This document shows positions 34,831 through 43,744 of a DNA stretch of 64,000 nucleotides, piece by piece (the stretch's first letter is position 1; every line of letters starts with the position of its first letter). Origin of the DNA: Chloroflexota bacterium (lineage in GTDB: Bacteria; Chloroflexota; Dehalococcoidia; Lucifugimonadales; JADFKI01); assembly GCA_009840355.1 (NCBI GenBank), contig VXNZ01000039.1:1-64000 (forward strand). Direction: 5' to 3'. Under the pieces are notes generated by a model that had not been told where the DNA came from, did not search any database, and was given only the letters and a program-made list of their open reading frames with translations. The translations under genes were made by a program, and so were the position numbers.

Positions 34831-35604
34831 ATGCCTTATGTTGAGAATGGCGGGGTTCGCATTCATTACCATGTGGAGGGCGAAGGAATGCCTCTGGTAC
34901 TTCAGCACGGGCTTACCAGCAGCATACAGCGCTGGTACGAGTTCGGCTTTGTCGAAGCGCTGAAGGGCGATTATCGGCTGCTGCTGGTTGACGCGCGCGG
35001 ACATGGCGACAGCGATACGCCGCACGACGCCGATGCCTATGATCAGACGACGATGGCGTCCGATGTTATCGCCGCGATGGATGCGGCGGGCATCGACAAG
35101 GCGCACTACATGGGCTACTCCATGGGCGGCAGCATCGGATTCGCCATCGCGGAGTCGTTCGCTGACCGCTTTCACTCGCTTATAATCGGCGGCATGCACC
35201 CGTATCCGCTGGACGCCGCCAGGCTGGAAGACCGCATCAGGCGCATCAAATCGGGCGGCATGGAAGGCTATGTAGCAGACCTTGCAGCCGATGGCGATGT
35301 CATTTCGCCTGAGCGCAAGGCGCAGTTGCTCGCCAACGATCCTGAGGCAATCATCGGCGCGTCTTTGGGTCTCATCCAACGGCAGGATATGTCTCCTGTG
35401 CTGCCCACGATGACGATGCCCTGCTTGGTGTATTGCGGCGACGCAGACGGCTTGCATGTGGGCGCGTCGGAGTGCGTACAGCATATGCCGAATGTTACCT
35501 GGGTTTCGCTGCCGGGACTGGATCATACGCAAGCGATGGAACGGAGCGAGTTGGTGCTGCCGCATGTGCGGGCGTTTCTGAAGGGAGCAGGCGACGGGAA
35601 CTAA
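34831..35604 (+). CDS. Alpha/beta-fold hydrolase
   Basis: The 257-residue protein has a complete hydrolase fold: oxyanion 'LQHGLTSS', 'VDARGHGDSD', nucleophile elbow 'GYSMGGS' (Ser about 91), a late Asp in 'YCGDADGLH' and His in 'GLDHTQ'. It could be an esterase, lactonase or haloperoxidase-like enzyme; the sequence does not say which. It lies between cobN and the chelatase ATPase, but relation to cobalamin synthesis is unproven. Repeat-like 'GATGGACAGGATGG' text surrounds its 5' end. Confidence 0.85.
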   Translation: MPYVENGGVRIHYHVEGEGMPLVLQHGLTSSIQRWYEFGFVEALKGDYRLLLVDARGHGDSDTPHDADAYDQTTMASDVIAAMDAAGIDKAHYMGYSMGGSIGFAIAESFADRFHSLIIGGMHPYPLDAARLEDRIRRIKSGGMEGYVADLAADGDVISPERKAQLLANDPEAIIGASLGLIQRQDMSPVLPTMTMPCLVYCGDADGLHVGASECVQHMPNVTWVSLPGLDHTQAMERSELVLPHVRAFLKGAGDGN

Positions 35605-35638
35605 CATCGATGGACAGGATGGGAAGGATATGTGAGAA

Positions 35639-36586
35639 ATGGCGGTCCAGAAACTGGGAAAATTGGAGCTAATGGATGTAAGGAAAGTCTGGCCAAATGA
35701 GGCACAGGACTTCACTCCATGGCTTGCGCGCAATCTGACACTGCTAGGTGATGCATTACAGATAGACCTTAAATTGGAGCGGACTGAGGCACAGGTCGGT
35801 GCTTTCTCATTGGACATTTTAGCGACTGATGGAAATGGCGTAGGGGTCGCTATTGAGAATCAACTCGGGACGACTGACCACACTCACCTTGGTCAACTAC
35901 TCACCTATGCGGCCGGGTACAAGGTGCGAACCTTGATATGGGTAACGCCGAGTTTTAGGGACGAACACCGTAAAACGTTAGAATGGCTGAATAGTTGGGC
36001 TCCAGACGAAATTGAAGTCTATGGCGTAGAAGTGCGTGCCGTGCGTATCGGAGATTCGCTCCCTGCTCCTGAATTCGTTCCTGTTGTATTTCCCAATGAG
36101 AGAAGACCTAGCCTGCAAGGTCCGGATGCTCCCAATCGCAAAGAGTTCTATCAGCCACTGGTGAATAGGCTGCGAGAAGAAGATTTCACCACAAAACAAA
36201 ACGCTACATCCGCTTGGATACAAAGATTCGAATCCAATGTGCCGGGGCTGACATACAATGCTGATGTCGGAAGCAATCCGAGAGTGTTTATGTCCATGAG
36301 TGATAGAAACACGAAGCAACAAGTCTTCGACTCATTGCGCGAAGATGCGGAGCGAGTAAAACGAGTGGAGAACGCTCTAGGGATACAGGATGATCCTAGT
36401 ACTGAAATAATATGGAAGACCGCTCCAGGGAACATATCAGTATCCAGAAAAGGTTCTGGTAACAATATGACGGACGAGGTAAGAGACTGGATGTTTAACT
36501 ATCTCATCAAGTTCAAGAAAGTCTTCAATCCTCATATAGAAGCGATAGTTAACAATCTACCTACCATACCATCTGGCGATGAGTGA
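35639..36586 (+). CDS. DUF4268-type nuclease-fold protein
   Basis: The 315-residue protein resembles DUF4268 proteins: an N-terminal PD-(D/E)XK-like nuclease core with Asp59 in 'AFSLDILATDGN' and Glu73-Asn-Gln75 in 'GVAIENQLG', then 'HLGQLLTYAAG' and a C-terminal DUF4268-like region with 'FYQPLVNRL'. The codon and base composition looks more A/T-rich than its cobalamin neighbours, hinting at transfer. No methylase or restriction partner is adjacent. It is inserted between the hydrolase and the chelatase ATPase, all on one strand and closely spaced, so it is probably cotranscribed. Activity is not established. Confidence 0.75.
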   Translation: MAVQKLGKLELMDVRKVWPNEAQDFTPWLARNLTLLGDALQIDLKLERTEAQVGAFSLDILATDGNGVGVAIENQLGTTDHTHLGQLLTYAAGYKVRTLIWVTPSFRDEHRKTLEWLNSWAPDEIEVYGVEVRAVRIGDSLPAPEFVPVVFPNERRPSLQGPDAPNRKEFYQPLVNRLREEDFTTKQNATSAWIQRFESNVPGLTYNADVGSNPRVFMSMSDRNTKQQVFDSLREDAERVKRVENALGIQDDPSTEIIWKTAPGNISVSRKGSGNNMTDEVRDWMFNYLIKFKKVFNPHIEAIVNNLPTIPSGDE

Positions 36587-36596
36587 CTGATTTGGC

Positions 36597-38645
36597 ATGA
36601 CGCAGCACAACTATGACCCACAACATAACATCTTCCCCTTCTCCGCCATCGTGGGGCAGGAGCGGATGAAGCTCGCGCTGGTTCTGAACGCCATCAATCC
36701 GGCGATTGGCGGCGTGCTGATTCGCGGCGAGAAGGGCACGGCGAAATCCACGGCGGCGCGGTCGCTGGCTGCGCTATTGCCGCAGATCGATGTATTGCCG
36801 GGATGCGCGTATCGCTGCGAACCAAGCGTGCCATTCGCGGGCTGCGGGTTCTGCGAGGCGTCTCAGCGGGATGCCGTATCGCGGCAGGTGCGCCTGGTGG
36901 AGCTGCCCGTGAGTGCGACTGAAGAGGCGGTGGTGGGAACGCTGGACATCGAAGCCGCCATACGCGAGGGTAGCCGCCGCTTCGAGCCGGGTCTGCTCGC
37001 GGCGGCGCATCGAGGCATCCTGTACATCGATGAGGTGAACCTGCTCAACGACCATGTTGTCGATGTGCTGCTCGACTCGGCGGCGATGGGTCGCAACTTC
37101 GTGGAACGCGAGGGCATCTCGTTCGCGCATCCCGCGCGCTTCCTGCTCATTGGCACGATGAATCCGGAAGAAGGCGACTTGCGACCGCAGTTCATCGACC
37201 GATTCGGGCTTGCGGTGGAAATCGACCATATCCGCGATGCAGAACGCCGCGCCGATGTGATACGGCGGCGCATCGCTTTCGAGAACGATCCGGCGGCGTT
37301 CCGAGAAGGCTGGGCGAAAGCGGAATCGGCGGAGCGAGAGCGCATCGCGTCCGCCATGGCGCTGCTGCCATCAGTCAAGGTCGATGACGGCATCCTGACA
37401 TTCATCGCGCGGCTGTGCGCCGAGCACGATGTTGACGGGCTGCGCGCGGACATCGTGATATACAAGGCGTCTCAAACTCTCGCGGCGTACGAGGGCAGGA
37501 CGAGTGTAACGCCCGAGGATGTGCTGCGCGTGGCGGAGATGGCACTGATGCACCGCATGCGCCGCCAGCCGTTTGATGACCCGGAGATGAACGGCGAGCG
37601 GCTGCAAGAAATGGCGCAAGACTTGCTATCGCAAAATCAGCCGCCGCCCGAAAACTATATGCGCGAACCTGACATGCCGGATGCGCCGCCGCCTGAATTG
37701 CCACTTGAGACTGAACACCGTAATGAACACTATGAGGACGGCGCGGATGAGGATGTGTTCAGCACCGGCGAGTCGTTTCAGGTCAAGCCCCTGAACTTGG
37801 ATGCGCCGGACAGTCAGGCGCGCGCGAGCCACGGCAGGCGCACGGTAAGCCGCGTGAGCGACCGGCGCGGGCGATATATTGGCGCGGCGTTACCCGATAG
37901 CAAGGTAACTGATCTCGCCGTGGACGCGACGGTGCGCGCGGCATCGCCGTATCAACTGCGGCGCGGCGCGGACCACACTGCGACGGACGGTAATCTCGCG
38001 CTCAAGGTGGAGGCTTGGGACTTGCGGCAGAAGGTACGCGAGTCGCGGGTTGGCAACCTTGTCGTGTTCCTCGTGGATTCCAGCGGCTCGATGGGCGCGC
38101 GGCAGAGGATGGTCGCCACGAAAGGCGCGGTCGTATCGCTGCTGATGGACGCGTACCAGCGGCGCGACCGCGTGGCCATGATTGCGTTTCGCGGCACGCA
38201 GGCGGAGGTCGTCTTGCCGCCGACGGGCAGCCCAAAGTTGGCGCAGCAGCGGCTCGACAATTTGCCCACAGGTGGCAGAACGCCGATGGCAAAGGCGCTC
38301 GCGGATGCCCGTAGGCTCATCAAGCAGCAGAAACAGCGCAGCCCGGACACGCCGCCCTTGCTGGTAATCGTCTCCGACTGCCGCGCGAATGTGGGCATGT
38401 CCGGCGACAAGTCTGACGGCAAATCGGGCGGCGATCCGTTCGACGATGCGCTGCGGATGTGCGAGGAATTGCGCCAAGACAAGGTGCGCGCGATAGTGCT
38501 AGACCCGGCGCCGCGCAGCAACCGATTCGGGCTAGTGGAGCGCATCGCTGACGCGCTCGGCGGCGAGTACATCCCGCTAAACGAACTGCGCGCGGACGCG
38601 ATTAGTTCGGCAGTGAGACGGGTGCAGGATTCGGAAGTGCGATAG
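36597..38645 (+). CDS. Cobalt/magnesium chelatase ATPase, fused ChlI-ChlD type
   Basis: The 682-residue protein joins an AAA+ ChlI-like domain (Walker A 'RGEKGTAKST' at about 43-52, Walker B 'GILYIDEVNLL'), a Pro/acidic-rich linker (about 345-385), and a C-terminal von Willebrand A domain whose MIDAS reads 'DSSGSMG'. It would drive metal insertion by CobN (30807), replacing the CobS/CobT pair of the classical aerobic pathway; this pairing is common outside Proteobacteria. ATG 36597 lies 10 nt past the previous stop. Confidence 0.92.
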   Translation: MTQHNYDPQHNIFPFSAIVGQERMKLALVLNAINPAIGGVLIRGEKGTAKSTAARSLAALLPQIDVLPGCAYRCEPSVPFAGCGFCEASQRDAVSRQVRLVELPVSATEEAVVGTLDIEAAIREGSRRFEPGLLAAAHRGILYIDEVNLLNDHVVDVLLDSAAMGRNFVEREGISFAHPARFLLIGTMNPEEGDLRPQFIDRFGLAVEIDHIRDAERRADVIRRRIAFENDPAAFREGWAKAESAERERIASAMALLPSVKVDDGILTFIARLCAEHDVDGLRADIVIYKASQTLAAYEGRTSVTPEDVLRVAEMALMHRMRRQPFDDPEMNGERLQEMAQDLLSQNQPPPENYMREPDMPDAPPPELPLETEHRNEHYEDGADEDVFSTGESFQVKPLNLDAPDSQARASHGRRTVSRVSDRRGRYIGAALPDSKVTDLAVDATVRAASPYQLRRGADHTATDGNLALKVEAWDLRQKVRESRVGNLVVFLVDSSGSMGARQRMVATKGAVVSLLMDAYQRRDRVAMIAFRGTQAEVVLPPTGSPKLAQQRLDNLPTGGRTPMAKALADARRLIKQQKQRSPDTPPLLVIVSDCRANVGMSGDKSDGKSGGDPFDDALRMCEELRQDKVRAIVLDPAPRSNRFGLVERIADALGGEYIPLNELRADAISSAVRRVQDSEVR

Positions 38646-39069
38646 TATGGCGGCGCCGTTAACCAGCGAAAGCAAGGTAGATGGTATTGAGACTGTCCAA
38701 TTCAGATTATGCGTGATTCCACAGGTGAAGATTACGGATTATCTGCTTGCGCCATAGCATACCGGCGGCATGCGCAAACAAGTCTTTTCACAAAATTCGG
38801 TTGCAGTGTTGAAAATTGGCAGGGTTTTGCAGACGCGCTTTCTGTAACAGAGTTTGGCATGCGAAGCAATGAGGGTTATTGAAGACAATTTCGGGACCCG
38901 ATGTATCATACAAGGCGCATAAAGGCAACTGATTGACGCAAGACTTATGCACGGACAGTTTGGCAAATATAGATACGGTTAGCGGAATCCCAAGTCTGCT
39001 TGCAGCGTACCAAGTATCAAGAAGGCGAGTATCAAGAAAGGAGTGAATGACTATGCCGGAGAATACGAC

Positions 39070-39296
39070 ATGGTTGTGCTTGCCGAAGATGTTTCGGGCG
39101 ACGAATGCGAGTGGGAAGTAGGGGATGTTGGCACAATCATTCACATCTGTCCAATATCCAAAAGGAGGGGGCATTTGTGGTGGGTCTCGTTACAATTGGC
39201 GGCAACGCTATCGACATCGCCACAATTCCCCACGACGGCTACGCTCTATTACGGACTCCGACAGCGCCCACGCAAGAATGGCTGGGTTGCAGGTAA
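39070..39296 (+). pseudogene. DUF4926-like small gene, frameshifted
   Basis: The frame from ATG 39070 (or GTG 39043) reads 'MVVLAEDVSGDECEWEVGDV' and then 'GTIIHI', which resembles the start of DUF4926 proteins. After 'ISK' the family-like continuation ('GAFVVGLVTIGGNAIDIAT') is found in another frame, reached at the run AAAAGGAGGGGG (about 39161-39172). One missing base there would explain it. DUF4926 genes often sit in toxin-antitoxin-like settings. The rest of the 737-bp gap before cbtB (38646-39382) shows no other gene. Confidence 0.55.
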
Positions 39297-39382
39297 ATAA
39301 GGGGATTTCTGTCTGGGCATCTCCCGGCAATCTATTGAATGAAACGAATCATTTAATTGCTAAAAGTCAAGGAGGGTAAACT

Positions 39383-39595
39383 ATGGCTGCAATGGCAAGA
39401 GAAGGCGGAATCCTGTCCCGCAAGGCGATTGGACTGCTCCCGTGGATAGGCGGAGCAGCGCTGATGCTGTATGCGATGGGCTATGTTGACGGCAGCGTTC
39501 ACGCCGCCGCGTTCATCGGCGAACAGGGCGCGGCGCTGGACTATGTCCATGAGTTTTTCCACCATGCGCGGCATGTCGCTCTGATGTGTCACTAG
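39383..39595 (+). CDS. cbtB: Cobalt transporter subunit CbtB
   Basis: The 70-residue protein has one membrane helix (about 17-36) and the His-rich C-terminal CbtB signature 'HEFFHHARHVALMCH', the likely metal-binding tail. With CbtA, encoded 91 nt downstream, it forms a predicted cobalt importer found next to cobalamin genes. An AAGGAGGGTAAACT site precedes the ATG. Confidence 0.9.
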   Translation: MAAMAREGGILSRKAIGLLPWIGGAALMLYAMGYVDGSVHAAAFIGEQGAALDYVHEFFHHARHVALMCH

Positions 39596-39686
39596 GCATT
39601 CGTCAATAGTCAACTTATATGCGGTTGCTGGCGAATCATCACTGATGACCGATTACTGAACGCTGATAACTCTGGGGAGGCTCGCT

Positions 39687-40421
39687 ATGCAACGAACAAT
39701 CATTCGCGCGGTTCTTGTGGGTATTGTGGCAGGCTTGATTGTGGGCGTGTACCATAACATCTTCACTGTGCCGATTATTGAGCAGGCAATTGTGCTCGAA
39801 GAAGAGCGTGCCGCCGCCGCACTGCCCGCCGGCGCACAGGCAGAAGAAGAACCGCCTCTGGTGTCTCTCGGAATGCAGCGAGTTGGAATGGCTCTCGGCA
39901 CTGCCATACTTGGCGGTGTGTTCGGCCTCCTGTTCGCGGGCGCCTATGGAATGCTGCGCTGGTCCCTTCCCAACTCTAACGCAATCGCTATGGCGGTTGT
40001 TGCCGGGCTTATTGGGTTCTGGGCGTTGTCGTTCCTCGTTTCCGTAAAGTTTCCATTTGTGCCACCGGGCGTTGGAAGCGAGGACACCTTGCTATCTCGG
40101 CAGGCGCTTCACCTGCTGTTCTACATTATGTCGGCGCTGGGCGTAGCGGGCGTCATTATGGCGCTGAACGAGATCAATAACAGCGCGCAATCCCAGGCAG
40201 CCCGCCAGGGATTCTACGCTCTAACAGGGCTGGTTTACGCAGCGTTTTTGGTTCTCATATTCTGGCTGGTTCCCGGCAACCCTGACCCGGTGCCGGTTCC
40301 CCCCGCTTTGTTCCTGGACTTCAATAATGTAACGCTCATCGGCCACCTGCTGACATGGTTGCTGATGGCGGCTAGCTTCGCCTATCTGCTGAAGAAAGAC
40401 CAGATTTCCTCTCAAACCTGA
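39687..40421 (+). CDS. cbtA: Cobalt transporter subunit CbtA
   Basis: The 244-residue membrane protein has six or so helices and the CbtA N-terminus 'GIVAGLIVGVYHNIFTVPII'. It is the permease-like partner of CbtB. Its gene is followed 22 nt later by cobO, tying cobalt uptake to cobalamin synthesis. A GGGGAGG ribosome site precedes the ATG. Confidence 0.9.
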   Translation: MQRTIIRAVLVGIVAGLIVGVYHNIFTVPIIEQAIVLEEERAAAALPAGAQAEEEPPLVSLGMQRVGMALGTAILGGVFGLLFAGAYGMLRWSLPNSNAIAMAVVAGLIGFWALSFLVSVKFPFVPPGVGSEDTLLSRQALHLLFYIMSALGVAGVIMALNEINNSAQSQAARQGFYALTGLVYAAFLVLIFWLVPGNPDPVPVPPALFLDFNNVTLIGHLLTWLLMAASFAYLLKKDQISSQT

Positions 40422-40443
40422 TAACCTAACATCGGAGGCGATT

Positions 40444-41046
40444 ATGACCACTGACTCCACCGCGAACGAAAATGGATCCACGACAGAGACTGAACGCGAG
40501 CATCAGCCCGTTAAGGGGCCTCGCATCAAGAAGGGGCTTGTCGTCGTCAACACGGGCAACGGTAAGGGCAAGACGACCGCGGCGCTGGGCGTGCTGTTTC
40601 GCGCTTGGGGACGCGGTATGCGCGTGGAGATGTTCCAGTTTCTGAAGCACACCGGCTCGCGCTTTGGCGAAAGCCGCGCCGCCGAGAAGGTGGGCATCCC
40701 GATGAGCGCGATGGGCGACGGCTTCACTTGGCGCACTAAGAACATGGAAAGCACGCAGGAACTCGGGCGCGCTCAGTGGGAGAATTGCAAGCGAGCGATA
40801 CTGTCCGGCGAGCACGATGTCATCGTCCTGGACGAGTTCACATATCCGCTGCACTACGGCTGGGTCCCCGTCGAAGATGTCATTGAGACACTGAAACAGA
40901 AGCCGCACATGCTCCATGTCATCATAACCGGCAGGTACGCGCCGGACGAGCTCGTGGAGTTCGCCGACCTCGTAACCGAGATGCGCGAGATAAAGCACCC
41001 GTACCGCGAGCAGGGCATCAAGGCGCAGCCGGGCTTGGAGTTTTAG
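40444..41046 (+). CDS. cobO: Cob(I)yrinic acid a,c-diamide adenosyltransferase
   Basis: The 200-residue CobA/CobO/BtuR-family enzyme transfers adenosyl from ATP to cob(I)alamin precursors. It has the P-loop 'VNTGNGKGKTTAALG' (about 36-50), 'VEMFQFLKH', 'VIVLDEFTYPLHYGW' and the C-terminal 'KHPYREQGIKAQPGLEF'. The ATG has CGGAGGCG upstream. Third gene of the cbtB-cbtA-cobO run. Confidence 0.96.
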   Translation: MTTDSTANENGSTTETEREHQPVKGPRIKKGLVVVNTGNGKGKTTAALGVLFRAWGRGMRVEMFQFLKHTGSRFGESRAAEKVGIPMSAMGDGFTWRTKNMESTQELGRAQWENCKRAILSGEHDVIVLDEFTYPLHYGWVPVEDVIETLKQKPHMLHVIITGRYAPDELVEFADLVTEMREIKHPYREQGIKAQPGLEF

Positions 41047-41169
41047 GCGGTATTAACATCCATGGATATGGTGGGCATGGACAAGATGGCATTGACAAGA
41101 TGGGTAAGATAGGATGAAGGCGGCAAAGCGCTTGCAAGACAGTAAGGCAGTAAGTAAGTAGGTAGGTCG

Positions 41170-41451
41170 ATGGTAGAACAGTACGAATACTACGACGAGG
41201 ACTTCGACAACGCGCTGGTGAGCATGCTGGACGAGGCGCGCGCGCGCGGTGACGGCAGCCGGCGCATCACCGCGAAGGAGCTGCACGCGAGCGTGGTAAC
41301 ATCACGCAAGATGTACATGCGGATGGCGTGCGACGCGATGTGGAAGCTGTGGCGAAAGCAAGGGGCATACGAAAGCCGTGTGGTCTTCACCCCCGCCAGC
41401 AATCAGGGATCGAAACTGGAGATAGAGTACGATGCAGCAGAAATGGACTGA
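41170..41451 (+). CDS. Hypothetical protein, 93 residues
   Basis: No family is recognised. The N-terminus is acidic and Tyr-rich ('QYEYYDEDFDNAL'), the middle is helical and basic with several Met/Trp ('RKMYMRMACDAMWKLWRKQG'), and the end is predicted strand. It might be a small winged-helix DNA-binding protein, which is only a guess. The codon use matches its neighbours. It lies between cobO and cobT. Upstream is a low-complexity GTAAGTAAGTAGGTAGGT stretch. Confidence 0.55.
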   Translation: MVEQYEYYDEDFDNALVSMLDEARARGDGSRRITAKELHASVVTSRKMYMRMACDAMWKLWRKQGAYESRVVFTPASNQGSKLEIEYDAAEMD

Positions 41452-41714
41452 TAGTCGACTAATTGTCTATCAACTGCCATCCAGACACTCCTGACTGTCA
41501 TTACGAGCGCTCATCATGGTCATTCCTCACTGCGTTCGGAATCAAGAATCGCCGATTGCAAGCAGGTATCTGACTTTGACTTTCTCGCTTCGCCTTTTGC
41601 TTTTAGATTTCTCGCTTCGCTCGAAATGACATGGCAAAGAGGGAATAACAAAAATGGCCCGGAATGACATGGCAAAAAAGATAACCCAAAGACCATGGAG
41701 AAGTAGCAATTAGA

Positions 41715-42806
41715 ATGGCGCGGACACTTTCTGATGTTATAGCGGCGGTGATGCCTGCGGATACGGGCGCTATGCGGCGCGCGCTTGGTAGGCAGCGCAA
41801 TCTGACGAAGCCGCCGGGCAGTCTTGGCAGGCTTGAGGATGTGTCGGTGCAACTTGCGGGCATATTTGGCAGCGAGCGTCCGATCATAGGCGGCAAGGCG
41901 GTCATAGTCGCGGCAGGCGACCACGGCGTCGTGGCGCAGGGCGTGACCGGCTATCCGCAAGAGGTTACGGCGCAGATGGTGCTGAACTTCCTCGCGGGCG
42001 GCGCGGCGGTCAGCGTGATGGCGCGTCGAATCGGCGCGCGACAGATTATCGTGGATGCGGGCGTTGCGGCGGACTTGCCGGAGCATCCTGAATTGCGCGC
42101 GGTACGCATCGACAGCGGCACGGCGGACACCAGCGAAGGTCCGGCGATGACTCGCGAACAGGCGGAGCGCAGCGTGCTGGCAGGCTTCGAGATTGCGGTG
42201 GAAGCTGCCGAGTTCGGGGCGGACCTGATTGCGGCGGGTGAGATGGGCATCGGCAACACAACCGCGTCGAGCGCCATCACAGCAGCGTTCACGGGCGCGT
42301 CTCCGCAGGAAACGACCGGCGCAGGCACGGGACGCAATCCCGAAGAGTTGGCGCACAAAGCCGCAATCGTGCAGCGCGCGCTCGATGTCAACGCGCCTGA
42401 CCCATCGGACGGGTTGGATGTGCTGGCGAAGGTTGGCGGATTCGAGATTGGCGTGCTTGCGGGCGTGGCACTGGGGACGGCGAGCATGCGGCGCGCGCTC
42501 ATCGTGGACGGATTTATATCCGGCGCGGCGATGCTCATCGCGCAGGCGCTCTGCCCTACTGCACGCGACTACATGATCGCGTCGCACCGTTCCGCCGAGA
42601 GGGGACATAGCATCGCGCTCGCGCACCTGAACTTACTGCCCTTATTGGAACTCGACATGCGACTCGGCGAAGGCAGCGGCGCGGTTCTCGCGATGCCCGT
42701 AGTCGAGGCGGCGGCGGCGTGCCTGAGCGAGATGGCGACATTCGGCGAAGCAGGCGTATCCGACCGCGACGATAGCGCAGTTGAGGCGGCGATAGATAGC
42801 CAATGA
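41715..42806 (+). CDS. cobT: Nicotinate-nucleotide-dimethylbenzimidazole phosphoribosyltransferase
   Basis: The 363-residue enzyme activates the lower ligand base by making alpha-ribazole phosphate. Family marks: 'TKPPGSLGRLEDV' (about 31-43), 'AAGDHGVVAQGV', 'GEMGIGNTTASSA', 'GTGRN' and near the C-terminus 'DMRLGEGSGA' with the catalytic Glu. ATG 41715 starts a tightly overlapping run: cobS overlaps by ATGA and cbiB overlaps cobS. Upstream (41452-41714) is a repeat-containing gap with CACTGCGTTCGGAAT and TTTCTCGCTTCGCTCGAAAT arms. Confidence 0.96.
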   Translation: MARTLSDVIAAVMPADTGAMRRALGRQRNLTKPPGSLGRLEDVSVQLAGIFGSERPIIGGKAVIVAAGDHGVVAQGVTGYPQEVTAQMVLNFLAGGAAVSVMARRIGARQIIVDAGVAADLPEHPELRAVRIDSGTADTSEGPAMTREQAERSVLAGFEIAVEAAEFGADLIAAGEMGIGNTTASSAITAAFTGASPQETTGAGTGRNPEELAHKAAIVQRALDVNAPDPSDGLDVLAKVGGFEIGVLAGVALGTASMRRALIVDGFISGAAMLIAQALCPTARDYMIASHRSAERGHSIALAHLNLLPLLELDMRLGEGSGAVLAMPVVEAAAACLSEMATFGEAGVSDRDDSAVEAAIDSQ

Positions 42807-43744
42807 ACGGGTTGCGCTCTGCCATCGGTTTCCTGACGATATTGCCGCTCGCCCCGCGTGATGCGCCTAGTTCTATGTCGTCGGCGCGCGGCTGGTTTCC
42901 GTTTGTGGGGCTGCTACTTGGCATAATCCTTGCCGCCGTTGAGTCCCTTACAGTCCTCTTACTGGGGGGGAATTGGGGATGGGCTTCGCTGGAATCTATG
43001 GAATCGGCTGTCTTTTACAGCGAACCTAGTCCCATGGTGATGCTATGGGCGGTAATGACGGTCGTGCTGCTGGCAGCGTTGACGCGCGCGCTACACCTTG
43101 ACGGGTTTATGGATTCGTGCGATGCGCTGTTCGGCGGCTTCGACAGGGAGCGGCGGCTTGCGATATTGCGCGACCCTCATGTGGGCGCGTTCGCCGTCAT
43201 TGGCGTAGTGTGCCTGCTGATGGCAAAGGCAGCGGCTATAGCGGCGTTGCCACAAGTAGGTCCAATTCCCCCGGTATCCCTGGACAGGCCCGACAAGTTG
43301 CCCATGCTGCTGCTGTTCCCCTGCCTTTCGCGCTGGGCGATGCTGCTGACGATGGAGCTGTATCCCTACGCGCGGCGAAACGGGCTAGGCACAGCATTCT
43401 TTCATGAAAGCAAGGATGCGAGCGGCAGCGATAGTGGCGCGAACAGCGATGGCAAACGGCGCATCCGCTGGCATTTGATACTTGGGTTCGTCTTCACGCT
43501 GGTCGTGAGCGTTGCACTGGCGGGCGTAACGGGCTTGATGATGCTCGCGGCGGCGTGCGCTGTGGCGTGGGGCGTGGGCGCATGGGCGACGCGGCTGCTC
43601 GGCGGCGTCACCGGCGACATATACGGCGCTGTCAACGAGATCGCGGAGGTGGCAGTGTTGTTGCTTGCGCTGATATTAATTGCGGCAGCGCCTATTAGCA
43701 TATACTCGCCTCTGTTTGAATTGCTATGGTCGGTACTCCCATGA
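42803..43744 (+). CDS. cobS: Adenosylcobinamide-GDP ribazoletransferase
   Basis: The 313-residue membrane enzyme joins adenosylcobinamide-GDP to alpha-ribazole (phosphate), the last step of nucleotide-loop assembly. It has the family block 'LHLDGFMDSCDALFGGFDRE' and several helices. A hydrophilic Ser/Asp/Gly/Asn insertion (about 205-218) lengthens it. It overlaps cobT by ATGA and cbiB by at least 4 nt. Confidence 0.95.
   Translation: MNGLRSAIGFLTILPLAPRDAPSSMSSARGWFPFVGLLLGIILAAVESLTVLLLGGNWGWASLESMESAVFYSEPSPMVMLWAVMTVVLLAALTRALHLDGFMDSCDALFGGFDRERRLAILRDPHVGAFAVIGVVCLLMAKAAAIAALPQVGPIPPVSLDRPDKLPMLLLFPCLSRWAMLLTMELYPYARRNGLGTAFFHESKDASGSDSGANSDGKRRIRWHLILGFVFTLVVSVALAGVTGLMMLAAACAVAWGVGAWATRLLGGVTGDIYGAVNEIAEVAVLLLALILIAAAPISIYSPLFELLWSVLP

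Noticed and set aside
38646-39042. Cobalamin riboswitch upstream of cbtB
   Set aside because: I looked for the GCCACTG and B12-box blocks and found none in this gap.
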